DNA of 64,000 bases, from positions 82,929,056-82,993,055 of the forward strand of contig CM049310.1 in NCBI GenBank assembly GCA_026874595.1. The letters are read 5' to 3'. This DNA is from Sipunculus nudus. Taxonomy: Eukaryota; Annelida; Sipuncula; Golfingiida; Sipunculidae. This document shows, piece by piece, positions 1-9,392 of this stretch. Made by a program: the position numbers and the translations under genes. Every line of letters starts with the position of its first letter. Position 1 is the stretch's first letter. Below the pieces are notes generated by a model. That model saw nothing but the letters and a program-made list of their open reading frames with translations. It did no database searches and had not been told where the DNA came from.

Positions 1-384
1 TGCCAGCCGCCTGGAGGTAAAACTTTGCAAGCAGTGGTTAAGCGTAATGCGAATGTAGCGTGGAACCACACTGAATGAGCATTGTGAGGCAGAATCTGCT
101 TTCAGTTTGCTGACCAACTTTTCTGCTCTTTACCTACCAGTTACTTCTGGGATTTGTCGTGTGGTTTTCATGTCTGTCGTGTGTAAGGTAGTCATTTAAA
201 GATGGGGGCGGTTACATCCACCAAAATATCTTTAAAAAAAGAATGAGCTTTTACGTTACGCCAACGTTTTATGTAAAGTCATTTAATATTTATTATTGTA
301 AGAAAAAAATTTACTGAGTGAACTACAGTGAGTCATCTTTACATTTTTATTACAAAATGTACCACGGAAGGTGATTTATTTTGC

Positions 385-385
<1 letters not shown>
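1..385. other. Unrecognised sequence at the window edge
   Basis: AT-rich sequence with short A runs. No coding exon, RNA gene or repeat copy was recognised here. Confidence 0.4.

Positions 386-415
<30 letters not shown>
386..415. repeat. (TA)n microsatellite
   Basis: Uninterrupted alternating TA of about 30 bases. The open frames across it that encode runs of I and Y are products of this repeat. Confidence 0.95.
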
Positions 416-418
<3 letters not shown>

Positions 419-608
419 AAACACGGACACATTCTATCTCATACTCACACTCTAACATTCTCTTGCACATTTTCACTGTCTCACACTCTCTGTGTCGCAC
501 AAACGTTCTTACATGTTCTCTCAAACTTTTGCTAACTTGGACTTTCTCACAATCCCTTTCTCTCATACACACTCGCTCTCTCTTTCACAAATTCTATCCC
601 ACACTCTA
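416..608. repeat. CT-rich degenerate TCTCACAC tract (left part)
   Basis: Low-complexity pyrimidine-rich sequence built from variants of TCTCACACT. The same texture resumes at about 1397 and continues to about 2740. The elements between (609-1396, 1775-2068, 2207-2402) therefore appear to have been inserted into one originally continuous simple-sequence tract. Confidence 0.75.
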
Positions 609-1396
609 AAAGCCCTGTCGCATTAGCACTGCGTGGGCAACACGCGCTTGTTGCATGCATGAATTTTGTTGCACGCAGGAAAAATTCTGCAAAGAGGCCA
701 AGATTTTTGGTAGATTTGCGCGTGAAACTTGCCTGTTGGATGCGTGGAATCTGCCTGGGCCTTGTGTGTGCTCCGTGCGACCTGCGGGCCAGGAACGTGA
801 GAGCTTAGAGACAGGTCCGTGCCAGCTCGGGGCCACATACGGGGGAGTTGCCTGCAAGGCGCGAGAGTTATGCGTGCCGGTAGCGAAACTATCTATACGA
901 CAGAGGATGTAGCATAACGGCAGCAACTTGCCCGCAGCCAGCCCTCAGATTACCAGCAGGAAGACAGTAACTGGCCCTCAACATGCCCTCACGTTCCTCG
1001 TATACCTCGCTACATGCCCGCAGAAATGACGGGATACACACGCAGGTCGGCAGTACCGACACCGTTCATTGTCAGCAAAACGCACGCTCCATGCCCGCAT
1101 CTAACACGTGCTGGTGCGAAATTGCAACAGGTCCGCCACCAACACACTTCCTTCAAGCGGGTTAACGGCCTGTTATTTGCGGCTGCTGGTGTTCTGGATG
1201 GACCCTTGCGGGCAAATTCCCGCAGCTTACCCGGACCAGGTTTTGATCATGTTCAAAACTTTGCTGCAGGAGATTCGGGCAAGTCCGGACAGGATCCGGG
1301 CGATATACTGCCAGGTCCGTGTCAACTGCGGGGAGCTGCGGGCAGCAAAAATTGTCCCCCGTAAATTGCTCGCAGGGCTAATGTGACATGGGCTTT
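609..1396. mobile_element. GC-rich non-autonomous element with terminal inverted repeats
   Basis: A compositionally distinct GC-rich block bounded by CT-rich sequence on both sides. Its left end reads AAAGCCCTGTCGCATTAGC. The reverse complement of its right end reads AAAGCCCATGTCACATTAG, and the match continues with CTGCG. This is an imperfect terminal inverted repeat of about 25 bp. The interior repeats a CCCGCAG/CTGCGGG motif in both orientations. Flanking 8-mers (ACACTCTA and ACACTTAC) share their first five bases, but the surrounding simple sequence makes this weak evidence for a target-site duplication. Open frames of 70-116 codons in four frames reflect the scarcity of stops in GC-rich DNA; none resembles a transposase. 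Superfamily unknown. Confidence 0.6.
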
Positions 1397-1507
1397 ACAC
1401 TTACATTCTATTACACTCACACACTTTCACTCTCTCATTCATTTTCTCTCACACTTTCACTATATCCCACTTTCTCTCTCGCATTTCCAATCCCCCCCCC
1501 CCCCACA

Positions 1508-1574
<67 letters not shown>

Positions 1575-1774
1575 CCCCCCCATACTATTTCACTTATTCT
1601 GACCACACTCACACCTTCACTCTCATACTTACCTTTTCACACTTTCTCTCTCACACTTTCTCTGTTACGCTTTCATTCTTTGACACACTCACGCTTTGTC
1701 ACGGGATGACATAAAAAGCGGACCGAACTCTCTCGGGATCGGCCCAGTATTTTCCCCTGAGTATTTGTCTTCGT
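1397..1774. repeat. CT-rich tract with (CT)n microsatellite and C runs
   Basis: A pure CT tract lies at about 1510-1572 between poly-C runs at about 1491-1504 and 1572-1581, with TCTCACAC-type sequence on both sides. Overlapping frames of about 108 codons here are poly-Ser/Leu products of the repeat. Confidence 0.95.
1762..1774. repeat. Target-site duplication, left copy
   Basis: TATTTGTCTTCGT, identical to 2069-2081, abutting the SINE at 1775-2068. Confidence 0.88.
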
Positions 1775-2068
1775 GTGGGGGCGGTGGTGTAATAGTTAAG
1801 GTGCCGGGCTCATGATCGGGAGGTCGCGAGTTCGAATCCCGGTCAGACCCCAACCGTGCCAAGACCCTTAGGCAAGGTCCCAACCGCAAGTGTCCCTCTG
1901 TCCACCTACCAGTAGAAATGGGTACCAGTAGATACTTGGAAGGTAACCTGCGGTGGACTAGCGTCCCATCCAGGAGGAGTCTTAACTCCTAAGTCGCTAC
2001 AGAAACCAGGATAAGCTCCAGCCTGATGAGCCATTAGGCTCGGGTGTAAGAGCCCAGCAGACTTTACC
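1775..2068 (+). mobile_element. tRNA-derived SINE with a perfect 13-bp target-site duplication
   Basis: The tRNA-like head has an A-box-like segment (TGGTGTAATAGTTAAGG, about 1785-1801), an anticodon-loop-like CTCATGA, and a B box GAGTTCGAATCCC at 1828-1840. These are RNA polymerase III internal promoter elements. The CAT in the loop suggests a tRNA-Met-like ancestor, though the anticodon stem is imperfect. The tRNA-unrelated body contains GCGTCCCATCCAGG and GGATAAGCTCCAGC, a 3' module I recognise as shared by SINEs and LINEs of many animals; I cannot name the family with certainty. TATTTGTCTTCGT occurs at 1762-1774 and again at 2069-2081 immediately around the element. Such a duplication indicates a relatively recent, intact LINE-mediated insertion. 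Confidence 0.9.
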
Positions 2069-2081
2069 TATTTGTCTTCGT
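2069..2081. repeat. Target-site duplication, right copy
   Basis: TATTTGTCTTCGT, identical to 1762-1774, directly after the SINE tail. Confidence 0.88.
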
Positions 2082-2206
2082 AACCGCTTTCACATGTTCT
2101 CTCACACTTTCACTATCTCACACTTTCTCTTTTACACTTTATTCTCTCACACACACTATTTTCACACAGTGTGCCCCGTACTCACACCTTCCTTCTCTCA
2201 CAGAAA

Positions 2207-2402
2207 CGGATCCAAGGGAGGGGTCTGGACCCCCCCCCCCTTTTTTTTCATCCGAAGAGACCTTTTTTAAGGGTTTCAGGCTAAAAGTTTTGCCTGGACC
2301 CCCCCCCCCCCTTTTCCGGACCTGGGAACTTTTTTTAGGTCTTTCATTAGTCCTCCTGGATCTGACCCCCCCCCCCCCCCCTTTTCCTAAATCCTGGATC
2401 CG
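2207..2402. mobile_element. Short C-run-rich element with CGGATCCA ends
   Basis: The left end reads CGGATCCAAGG and the reverse complement of the right end reads CGGATCCAGG, a short terminal inverted repeat. Between them lie three related blocks, each a TGGA or CTGA lead followed by a run of 10-18 C and then T. The 91-codon frame on the minus strand (2139-2414) with Gly runs is a by-product. CGGATCC-ended elements with homopolymer runs are familiar from marine invertebrate genomes; this copy is about 195 bp. Confidence 0.5.
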
Positions 2403-2740
2403 CCCCTGTCTCATATTTACTCTCTCTCACCTTTTCTCTCAAACTTTCTCTCTTACACTTTATTCTCTCACACACTCTCCCTTTCATACATTCTGCCCCA
2501 CACTCACTCCTTTACACTCTCATACTTACTCTCACACTTTCTCGCTCTCTCTCTCTCTCTCACTTTCACTCTCACACTTTCTCTGTTACACTGTCATTCT
2601 TTCACACATTCACGCTCTCACATTCTCTCTCAAGCTTTCATCTTTCTCTTTTTACATTTCATTCTCTCACATACTCTCTAACATATTCTGTCCCACACTC
2701 ACATTCTCACATCTCCCTCTCTCTCCACACATGCACACAC
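2403..2740. repeat. CT-rich degenerate tract (right part)
   Basis: Continuation of the TCTCACAC-type simple sequence. The 188-codon plus-strand frame at 2290-2856 spans this tract and is almost entirely S, L, H, F and T; I reject it as a protein. Confidence 0.85.
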
Positions 2741-3360
2741 GTAGGTCATGCCTCCTTTTTTCTGACTCTTTTTCAACCGATTTCCACTCTTGGGTGCCAG
2801 TTAAAAGTAAGGCTGTTAGGACGCTTTTACCCCGCGATAGGTTAAAACTGCAGTAATCAACGAACGGTCATTGGGGATTGCGTTCACGTCGCCAGCTGAA
2901 GGGTGCAACTTTAGCTGGCTAAATCTGATTTTCCTCCCAAATTTGCCTCCTTGCACCGAGGGCACGTGACCAGAGACCAGGCGTTTGCTTCGCTGAACCG
3001 TAAAGATGTCCGGGGATTCCGACTCGACCTGACCCAAGATCTTTGTAAAAAGCACGATAAATGATATTCCCATTTATCATGCTGAAATACACCTTTGGGA
3101 AATTTTTCTTTCCTTCCCGACTCTTTGTAAAGCACTGGAGTGATCCCCTAACACGTTCAATCCGCGCCAGCAAAAAGCAATAAGTTGATTCAATAAAAAT
3201 TCAATTTTCTGTCCGAGAGCAGCGCCCGTATGTGGCAGAGAATCTCTGTAAAAATTGTGGCAACAAGGTTTCATCACACTGAGGCAAACAGAAATTTATA
3301 CGAGTGCCGAACTCTCACCTCATCATTATTAAAAAAAATGCATTCCGGTTTGTGATTTGG
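2741..3360. other. Unrecognised unique-looking sequence
   Basis: Balanced base composition compared with the flanks. Several overlapping minus-strand frames of 66-85 codons lie in different frames and look like chance. No domain was recognised. Confidence 0.4.
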
Positions 3361-3368
3361 CAGTTACA

Positions 3369-3600
3369 CCAAATAAAAACAACTTGTCATATTCTTAAGG
3401 TAAGACCTTTACACCTAATAATTACAGTCTTTATGCTTTTCCTTCCTTTCATATAATATATGGCCATCACTCAAAGTAAAAACCTGCCGTACTTTTTAAG
3501 GTATGACCGTTACAATAATGACACTATTTCTTCTCCTATAAAAACATGGCCTTTACAAAAAAATAAAACAATTCGCATTTCTTCTTCGGTTTTACTGTTA
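3369..3600. repeat. Degenerate tandem repeat, ~105-bp period, 2-3 copies
   Basis: Blocks starting at about 3372, 3475 and 3560 follow the same order: an A-rich lead (AAATAAAAAC or AAAGTAAAAAC), a CTTAAGGTAAGACC or TTTAAGGTATGACC core, then TTACA and a pyrimidine-rich stretch ending near ATGGCC. The third block is much weaker. Confidence 0.5.
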
Positions 3601-3658
3601 CACTGAATTAAACAATCTTTCATTTTAAAGAGATATATAACCATATATTCACACATAA

Positions 3659-3700
3659 ACACACACACACACATATATATATATACATGTATATGTATAC
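3659..3700. repeat. (CA)n/(TA)n compound microsatellite
   Basis: ACACACAC followed by ATATATAT and related dinucleotides. A second short TA run lies at about 3857-3876. Confidence 0.85.
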
Positions 3701-3879
3701 AGGGAAACCTAAGTGTAAGACTAGCCAAAAGTGGTCTTAATTCGCAGGTGGTTTTATTAGACAGGTCAGTAATAAACAATGTGAATGCACTCGGTTCACT
3801 CGAGTGGTCTTAAAGGATAAATGGTGTTACAGGTTTTACTTCAGACAGGTTCCACTGTATATATATATATATATAACAA

Positions 3880-5520
3880 TAGATTTCAACTTTTTTTGTA
3901 TGATCATACTGCTTTTGTGTATGATGTGTATATGATCTGGAATTATATACCAACGGTAAAAATATATGCAGTTGTAATTTAAGTTAAGGTTAAGTGTTAA
4001 ATGATTGAATTAAATTCCCATTTTCACATCTTTTACATATATTGTTTTTCTTTCTGACAGTCTCATTGCTGTAAGTCTGACTCAGTGCCGAGTCTGAACT
4101 GACAGTGAATGTTGAACATTATGATAACAGTTTTGGACATGGTGAGATGTATCTGGATGCAGTACACGTAGTCAAGAGCTCCCCATACCGTGTCCCAGCG
4201 AGTGGGACATCTCATATATATCGAAATACAGGAAAAGACCTCTAACGAAGGGACCGGGGATACCAGCATAAAGTTTATGGCGTCACCTTCGTCGGTTTAA
4301 CCGTGCGCAGAATTAGCCGTCCATCTGTCAGAACTCTAAAAGATAAACCAGGGAAAAACTGTAGACAGATTACTGCTCATGTAGGACTGTTTTTTTGTAT
4401 TGGTGATGCATGGAGCCTTGTGTGGGTGGAATTTAACTAGATTTATGGAGAAGGAGAAACGTTATTTTCCCGCTATGTCTATTCTGATTAGAAATGGATA
4501 AATCATATTGATGAATAAAATTGAGCGACCTGTCTCACGTCTTTTCCGTACGAAGATGAATTTAAATATTCTGTCATTGTTAACACCATGACCGCTGTAA
4601 CAATAATCCCTGAATATATTATTACCTTTTTACACTCATTTAGTTCTCCAGTTAATTGTGTTATGGGTGTTTTATTAACATTAGCAAATATGGGTACATC
4701 ACCTTAAATAGCAAGAAATTGGTTTTTTCATAAAAGACAACGCACTCTTTGGTGTATTCTAACCGTGTTTGCTCTTAAGATTCAGAGATTTCCACATCTG
4801 TTTCGTACATCCTCCCATCTGGATGCAGAATGATGAAATAAAAACCCAATGTGAGGATGAAGTAAATTTAATCGCATTTATGTTTTACCTTTGAATATCC
4901 GCGATGAAAGAAGTGCGCCCGTCATCGCGGCACAGCGGAACACGGGCTCCGCGGGCGAAGCTTTGAATCTAATGCAAGTGTTACATGAAAGCACTCCGGC
5001 AAAAGACCCAGGAACTCAAAAACACCCGGTCTTAATTGAATCACCTTTGTTTCGAAGGGAGCCGTTTTTCCCTCAGTGACGTCACATCAACAGACATTAA
5101 TTCATGTGGTTTAGTATTTTCATTCCCCGTGACCACTTTGGGTTTTTGCAGGATGTTGTGTTTTGTTGCGGCACCAGCCATATTGCTATTGACAGCCAGT
5201 GATGCTGTGCTTTGTGTTGGTTCTTTGTTTTGATACTGTGACGACATTGGGTGCACTCGAGTCGGCGCCGGTCCCTCTCTGCGCAACAAAACAACGTTTT
5301 GTGCGTTATCAGTGGAAGCTCTAATATGTTTTGTCAGTTCAGATAACTGACAGCTCACGTACCTTGCCCCCCTCCCCCCACAGGTAGTACAAAAAGAATA
5401 TCGGAAAGAATTAAAGAGAATTTGAACTAATTATTCTTCAATTTCATGTTTGTATCTATAAAAAAAGGTCATAAGATATAAATTTTTATACAGTTAGAAA
5501 ATTCAGAAGAGAATATTTAA
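3880..5520. other. No gene recognised; CRE-like octamer at 5077
   Basis: AT-rich sequence with no convincing exon. TGACGTCA, the palindromic cAMP-response-element core, is present at 5077-5084. The 105-codon minus-strand frame at 5041-5358 overlaps two other frames and is unrecognised. Confidence 0.35.
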
Positions 5521-5529
5521 GTTAATACG

Positions 5530-5610
5530 ATAATGTGTAGCAAAGAATAATTTAGGATATATGTGAACGTGTTGTGAAGGATATTGTAGTGTATACGTGG
5601 ATGCATGGCC
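5530..5610. repeat. ~34-bp minisatellite, left arm interrupted by an LTR-like insert
   Basis: Two to three degenerate units with the TGTGTAGCAAAGAATAATTT and GTGTATACGTGGATG motifs. They match the units of the larger array at 6187-6455, on the far side of the LTR-like element. Confidence 0.6.
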
Positions 5611-5615
5611 TAAAA

Positions 5616-6181
5616 CACGAGAAGTGGAAAATTCTCGGTTTGAGACGTGAAGGTATATAAAGGGGTGTGTTTTAATACAGAAGGGCAGAGAGAGCAGCAG
5701 AGCAGATTCCAGCGGACGCAGAAGCGTGTGTCAGGACCTTATCCGACTAATGCGGCAATTATAGATTTTCAAAGACTTTCTCCTGCAATTTTATGCATTT
5801 GGACCTCAGTTTACTTTCTGAGATGTTGCAAGAACTTTCCACTGGACTGTCATTCTTCGAGAGTATACATTTAAAGAACTAAACGTGGTGACGGTGTTGG
5901 TATCCAGGTACTGTGCACATACATCATTTTCTCTGTGATTGTATTGACTTGTTGCTATACCGCTGTTTTACTGTATAATTGTATTGATTTAGTGTATTGT
6001 ATTGTTAGGGTTGTTTTAAGAATAAATTATAGTAAATTGTTAACAAAAAACCATTATCTTTATTCATTCCCCTAGACATTTCACGCTGCCAAGTGTTACA
6101 GAATCTGATTTGTTTTTATCTCCATTTCAAAATTTGTGTTCATCACGCATACCTGATCTGTTTATATTAGGTTCCGTAACA
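5616..6181 (+). mobile_element. LTR-like element, copy L1 (TATA box and polyadenylation signal)
   Basis: The right end, ATATTAGGTTCCGTAACA, is shared with two other copies (12541-12932 and 52443-53086, both reverse-oriented). A TATA-like TATATAAAG lies at 5654-5662 and AATAAA at 6021-6026, consistent with an LTR promoter and RNA 3'-end signal. The segment from about 5890 to 6181 is closely similar to 52443-52735. The promoter-proximal stretch matches the 12.5-kb copy (TTCTCGG, then TATAAA, GGGG, TGTGTTTTA, ATTCCAGCGGAC). The 5' end lacks the TGTTAC terminus of the other copies, so it is truncated or diverged. TAAAA at 5611-5615 and 6182-6186 may be a 5-bp target duplication. No gag or pol reading frame is present, so a solo LTR is the simplest reading. 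Confidence 0.7.
5654..5662 (+). promoter_or_regulatory. TATA-like box in LTR-like copy L1
   Basis: TATATAAAG followed by GGGG. The same arrangement (TATAAATAGGGG) occurs on the minus strand of the 12.5-kb copy, which supports function in the ancestral element. Confidence 0.5.
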
Positions 6182-6186
6182 TAAAA

Positions 6187-6455
6187 ATGGATGTGTGGCC
6201 AAGAATTTGTTGGTGTATATGTGAATTTGTGACTAAGAATAGTTTGGTGTAAACGCTGATGTGTGGCAAAGATCATTTTGGTGTATACGTAACTGTGAGA
6301 CCAAGAATATTTTGGTGTATACGAGGTTTGTAGCCAAAATATTTTGGTGTATACGAGGTTTTGTGGCCAAAAATATTTTTGTGTATACGACGCTTTGTGG
6401 CCAATAATATTTTGGTGTTTGCATGGACGTGTGGCCAATAAAATTTCAGTGTAGT
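6187..6455. repeat. ~34-bp minisatellite, about eight units
   Basis: Unit consensus is roughly TGTGGCCAAGAATATTTT followed by GGTGTATACGAGGTT, with unit-to-unit substitutions and small indels. The period is not a multiple of three, so two overlapping minus-strand frames (103 and 63 codons) read the same units as KYFWPQ or YTKIFW peptides; neither is likely to be a protein. Confidence 0.88.
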
Positions 6456-6927
6456 TATTAATTATGTAATTTAATTATGCTATGTTTAATGAATGACACG
6501 TCTCTCTGTGGGTGAAATAAGTATTTTAATCAAACTTTTAGTAAATGACAAACATTATGCAAAATATGTAAATGGAATCTGATTAAACAACTTTAATGAC
6601 TAAGACATTAGTTATGTTTTTGTTGAAAAAATATATATGGAATGTTTCATGTGATACTGATCAAAGGGTATTCCAACTTAACATAAGTCTCGGCCGAAGG
6701 TTATTTTTAGATGTAATATACCAGCACACTGGTTTAATTTAAAGGCAAAGTACAAGCAGCATGAAGCGAATTGCAAATAACTGGTGATTTGGGACAGTTA
6801 TCAAGTACTTTTTGTGATCGAAGTGTGTTTGCAAATTGTATTCTATAATGCTGGTAGGAGCCGATACAGGCGCCAATTCTGCTAGATTGTATACATAAAG
6901 AGAAGAGTACATATATGCATTTGTGAG
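6456..6927. other. No feature recognised
   Basis: AT-rich intergenic-type sequence between the minisatellite and the M1 element. Confidence 0.4.
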
Positions 6928-8045
6928 AATGCAGGCCTATATGCTCACACACCAGCAGGTTCATTGGTGCATTTGTTCCCAAACACTTATTCGTCCCTTA
7001 TTCCCATGTTCAATCCGGCATTAGCGATTTCACATTTGTGAATACGTGTCATTCATTAAATTTTTGAAAATTGCTATAGGAATATATAGGAATAATAGGT
7101 ATAGGAGTTATATGGAAACATTGAAGATGTTACAAGACCTTAATATTATTTCACTTTATCATTCTTTTATCTATCCATATTTAACCTATTGTATTGAGCT
7201 GTAGGGTTTTGCAGGGGTGTCTGCACTACTGCCACTATTCAGGCTGCAGCAGAGAGCTATATGAATGATCGCCTCATCTCCATATAATTCACATACACAT
7301 GATCTGTTTATTTCCCTTAGGTAACTTAATCTTGCAAATATCTACAATTATAGTATTGATTTATTTATTTATAAGGTAAATTATGAAATGCTACCTTTAA
7401 TTGTATCTTAATTATTTTGCAAAAATATAGATTTACATCATTACAGAACAAGAAGAATGCATTTTTTCCAGGTGGCATTATATAAAACTGCAGCCCACAG
7501 TAAAACCTTAAAATTTAAATGGGTTCGAATTTGGAACAATATTATTGAAGATATCGATCCTTGTTGTGCAATATCAACATTTAAACGTCGTCTGAAGGAA
7601 ACATATTACATTGTTTTTATATTTGAATTCTTAGTTTTCTTATTGCACAGTTTCTGTACCAAATAACCTACTATATTTAATGTTAATACTGAGAGGACAT
7701 TTACTCTATGAGTCAGTCCTCTTTGTCACAGGTACTATTATATATAAATGATCTGTTTCATGTATAATATGTATATTCTTGTGGCAACAAAAATGAATTG
7801 AATTGAAATTGAATATTCCTGGGGGTCCTTCCTGGATCCAACTCATGAGCCAGACCCACACTGATATCTAATCGACTCTTCATTGGCTCATTCCCCGGGT
7901 GCCATCAACATTTCATTTGATTTCGTACATGAGTTATATTGTTAACAAATACACAAACACACGCATTTAAAGACCGCCTTTGTTCTAGCGAGCAGAGCTA
8001 ACCTGTAAGCGCCACAGTGACTGTTTTCCTTTGACGGAGGTATGG
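6928..8045. mobile_element. TIR element family M1, copy E, split by a LINE insertion
   Basis: The left end AATGCAGGCCT and the right end TTTCCTTTGACGGAGGTA match the termini of the better-preserved copy at 48212-48491. The internal order is also shared: CAGGTTCATTGGTGCAT, CCCATGTTCAATCC, CACATTTGTGAATA, then GTCCTTCCTGGATCC, CCAGACCCACAC, CGATTCTTCATTG and AAACACAC. A 765-bp retrotransposon fragment (7045-7809) interrupts it exactly between GTGAATA and TTCCTGG. Without the insert the element would be about 350 bp. No coding capacity. Confidence 0.75.
7045..7809 (+). pseudogene. 5'-truncated non-LTR retrotransposon with decayed reverse-transcriptase C-terminus
   Basis: One reading frame (from 7112 to the stop after 7663) reads through several in-frame stops as the C-terminal part of a LINE ORF2-type reverse transcriptase. 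YHSFIYPYLTYCIEL is at about 7157-7201, LQQRAI at about 7244, DLHHYRTRR just before 7457, then VRIWNNI and CCAISTFKRRLKE. These blocks are characteristic of the region after the RT catalytic palm in CR1/Jockey/Rex-type LINEs; the precise clade is not resolved. The catalytic YXDD region and the endonuclease are absent through 5' truncation. The 3' end finishes in a short AATTGAATTGAAATTGA tail, typical of LINE 3' ends. TGAATA at 7039-7044 and 7810-7815 is a likely 6-bp target-site duplication. Non-functional. Confidence 0.85.
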
Positions 8046-8100
8046 GCTCCACTGAGTGCTTTTTAAGTTGTTCCTGCATTTTGTGACTTTTGTGAGTCCA

Positions 8101-8340
8101 ACCAGTGGCCTGGAGAGTCGAAGGGTATACGCTCGGCTCTCTTCGCTGGCGGCCCCGGTTCGATCCTCGGCGTGGCTGTAAGAGTGGGTTGTAATTGCCC
8201 GTCCAAGGCCGGTGGTTTTCTCCGGGTTTTCCGGGTTCGTCCATCTCTACAGACTACCAAACGCCATCATCTGAGTCATGGAAAGTGTCTTGATTAGTTA
8301 TAATAACTATTTGTACACTCCACGTAAATTAAATAAATGT
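8101..8340 (+). mobile_element. tRNA-derived SINE family S3, copy 1
   Basis: The tRNA-like head has an A-box-like TGGAGAGTCGAAGGG and a B box CCGGTTCGATCCTC at 8155-8168. The body contains GTGGCTGTAAGAGTGGGTTG, CCCGTCCAAGGCCGG and TTTTCCGGGTTCGTCC, and it ends in an A/T-rich AAATTAAATAAATG tail. A second copy with the same order of motifs is at 47940-48162. Frames of 65-100 codons on the minus strand are by-products. Confidence 0.8.
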
Positions 8341-8619
8341 AAAATCAATTTTATATCTTTTTAGTAACTTATCAGGCATTGATCGATTAAATTTGAATTG
8401 ACACATCACAACTGATGACGTTACCCGGATGATTAAGGTTAAATATGCCACATTTTATAAATTTCTATATCATAATAATGATAATTATATTCTACCACCG
8501 CAAGCAATTATTTTAAGTTCCTCAAAGGCTGTCAGTAATTTAGGCTAAATTAATCATAATGTTATTGAAAAATCATATCTAGTTACAGGTGAAAAGTTTA
8601 ATACACTCAGTCATATTCG

Positions 8620-8955
8620 AGATATAAATTTTACGAGGCTTTCATTTTCTCGATCTCGAAACTAAACCAAATAAACCATTATTATATGAATTACTTAGTA
8701 CATAAAATGATACATGCGCAAACCTTAATTGAACATAGAGAGAGTTGAAAGAAAATGTTCTTTAATGACAGATAATTCAGATGATCAAATATCAGTTACA
8801 ATATAGCAATCTTTGAACATAAAAGATTTTATATTTTTCAACTTGCTATTTACGATGGGGCTCATGCTCACGAAGGTTTTATTTTCGCGATGATTCCCTT
8901 TTCGCGAATATCGCGTATTTGCGAACAAACAGGCTACCCTGATTCAGCGAGCTGC
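8620..8955. mobile_element. CGCG-rich TIR element family M2, degraded copy
   Basis: Shares an ordered set of motifs with the copy at 13814-14172: AACCATTATTATATGAAT, then ATAGCAATCTTTGAACATA, then TTTCGCG-type sequence and a terminal AGGCTACCCTG where the better copy has GGCAACCACAG. Ends are eroded. Confidence 0.55.
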
Positions 8956-8984
8956 TCTAGCGTCTATTTCATAAAAAAATGTGG

Positions 8985-9392
8985 ATGAGTTTCTTCGCGA
9001 GATTTTCGAATTCGCAATATTTACGAAACGGAAATTATCGCGAAAACCAAACCGTCGCTAAGAAAGGGCCCCATGTGGAAGGCAAGTTGACAGGCAAAAG
9101 ATTGAATTTACAAATGATAATTTATGTTACCTTTAATCTTAGATAGGTATTTTTAAAAAATCCGATCTTTCAAATTATCTGCCAATCATGAACAATGATT
9201 TTCGTTCTATATTCACTTGGACCCCAATCTTAATTTTATTATTCAGCGCACATATGACTTTGTATAATTAATAAATAAATTTGGGGATATACTTTTATAT
9301 TGTGAGATGGCGAAAAATGAGCCCTCCCAAAAAAGTAAAAATAGGAAAATCACTGAATGATATCCTGGCGAATATGAAGCCAACCACGGTAC
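8985..9392. mobile_element. CGCG-rich TIR element family M2, second degraded copy
   Basis: A left-arm fragment at about 8990-9055 (CTTCGCGAGATTTTCGAATT, then TTATCGCGAAAACC) and a right end at 9301-9391 (GAGATGGCGAAAAATGAGCC ... GAAGCCAACCACGGTA) match the termini of M2. The extreme left terminus is lost. Confidence 0.55.

Noticed and set aside
2290-2856. 188-codon plus-strand open frame
   Set aside because: It runs through C runs and CT repeat; composition is almost wholly S, L, H, F, T and P. A repeat by-product.
3077-3277. Overlapping minus-strand frames at 2816-3277
   Set aside because: Several frames overlap in different phases without any recognised motif.
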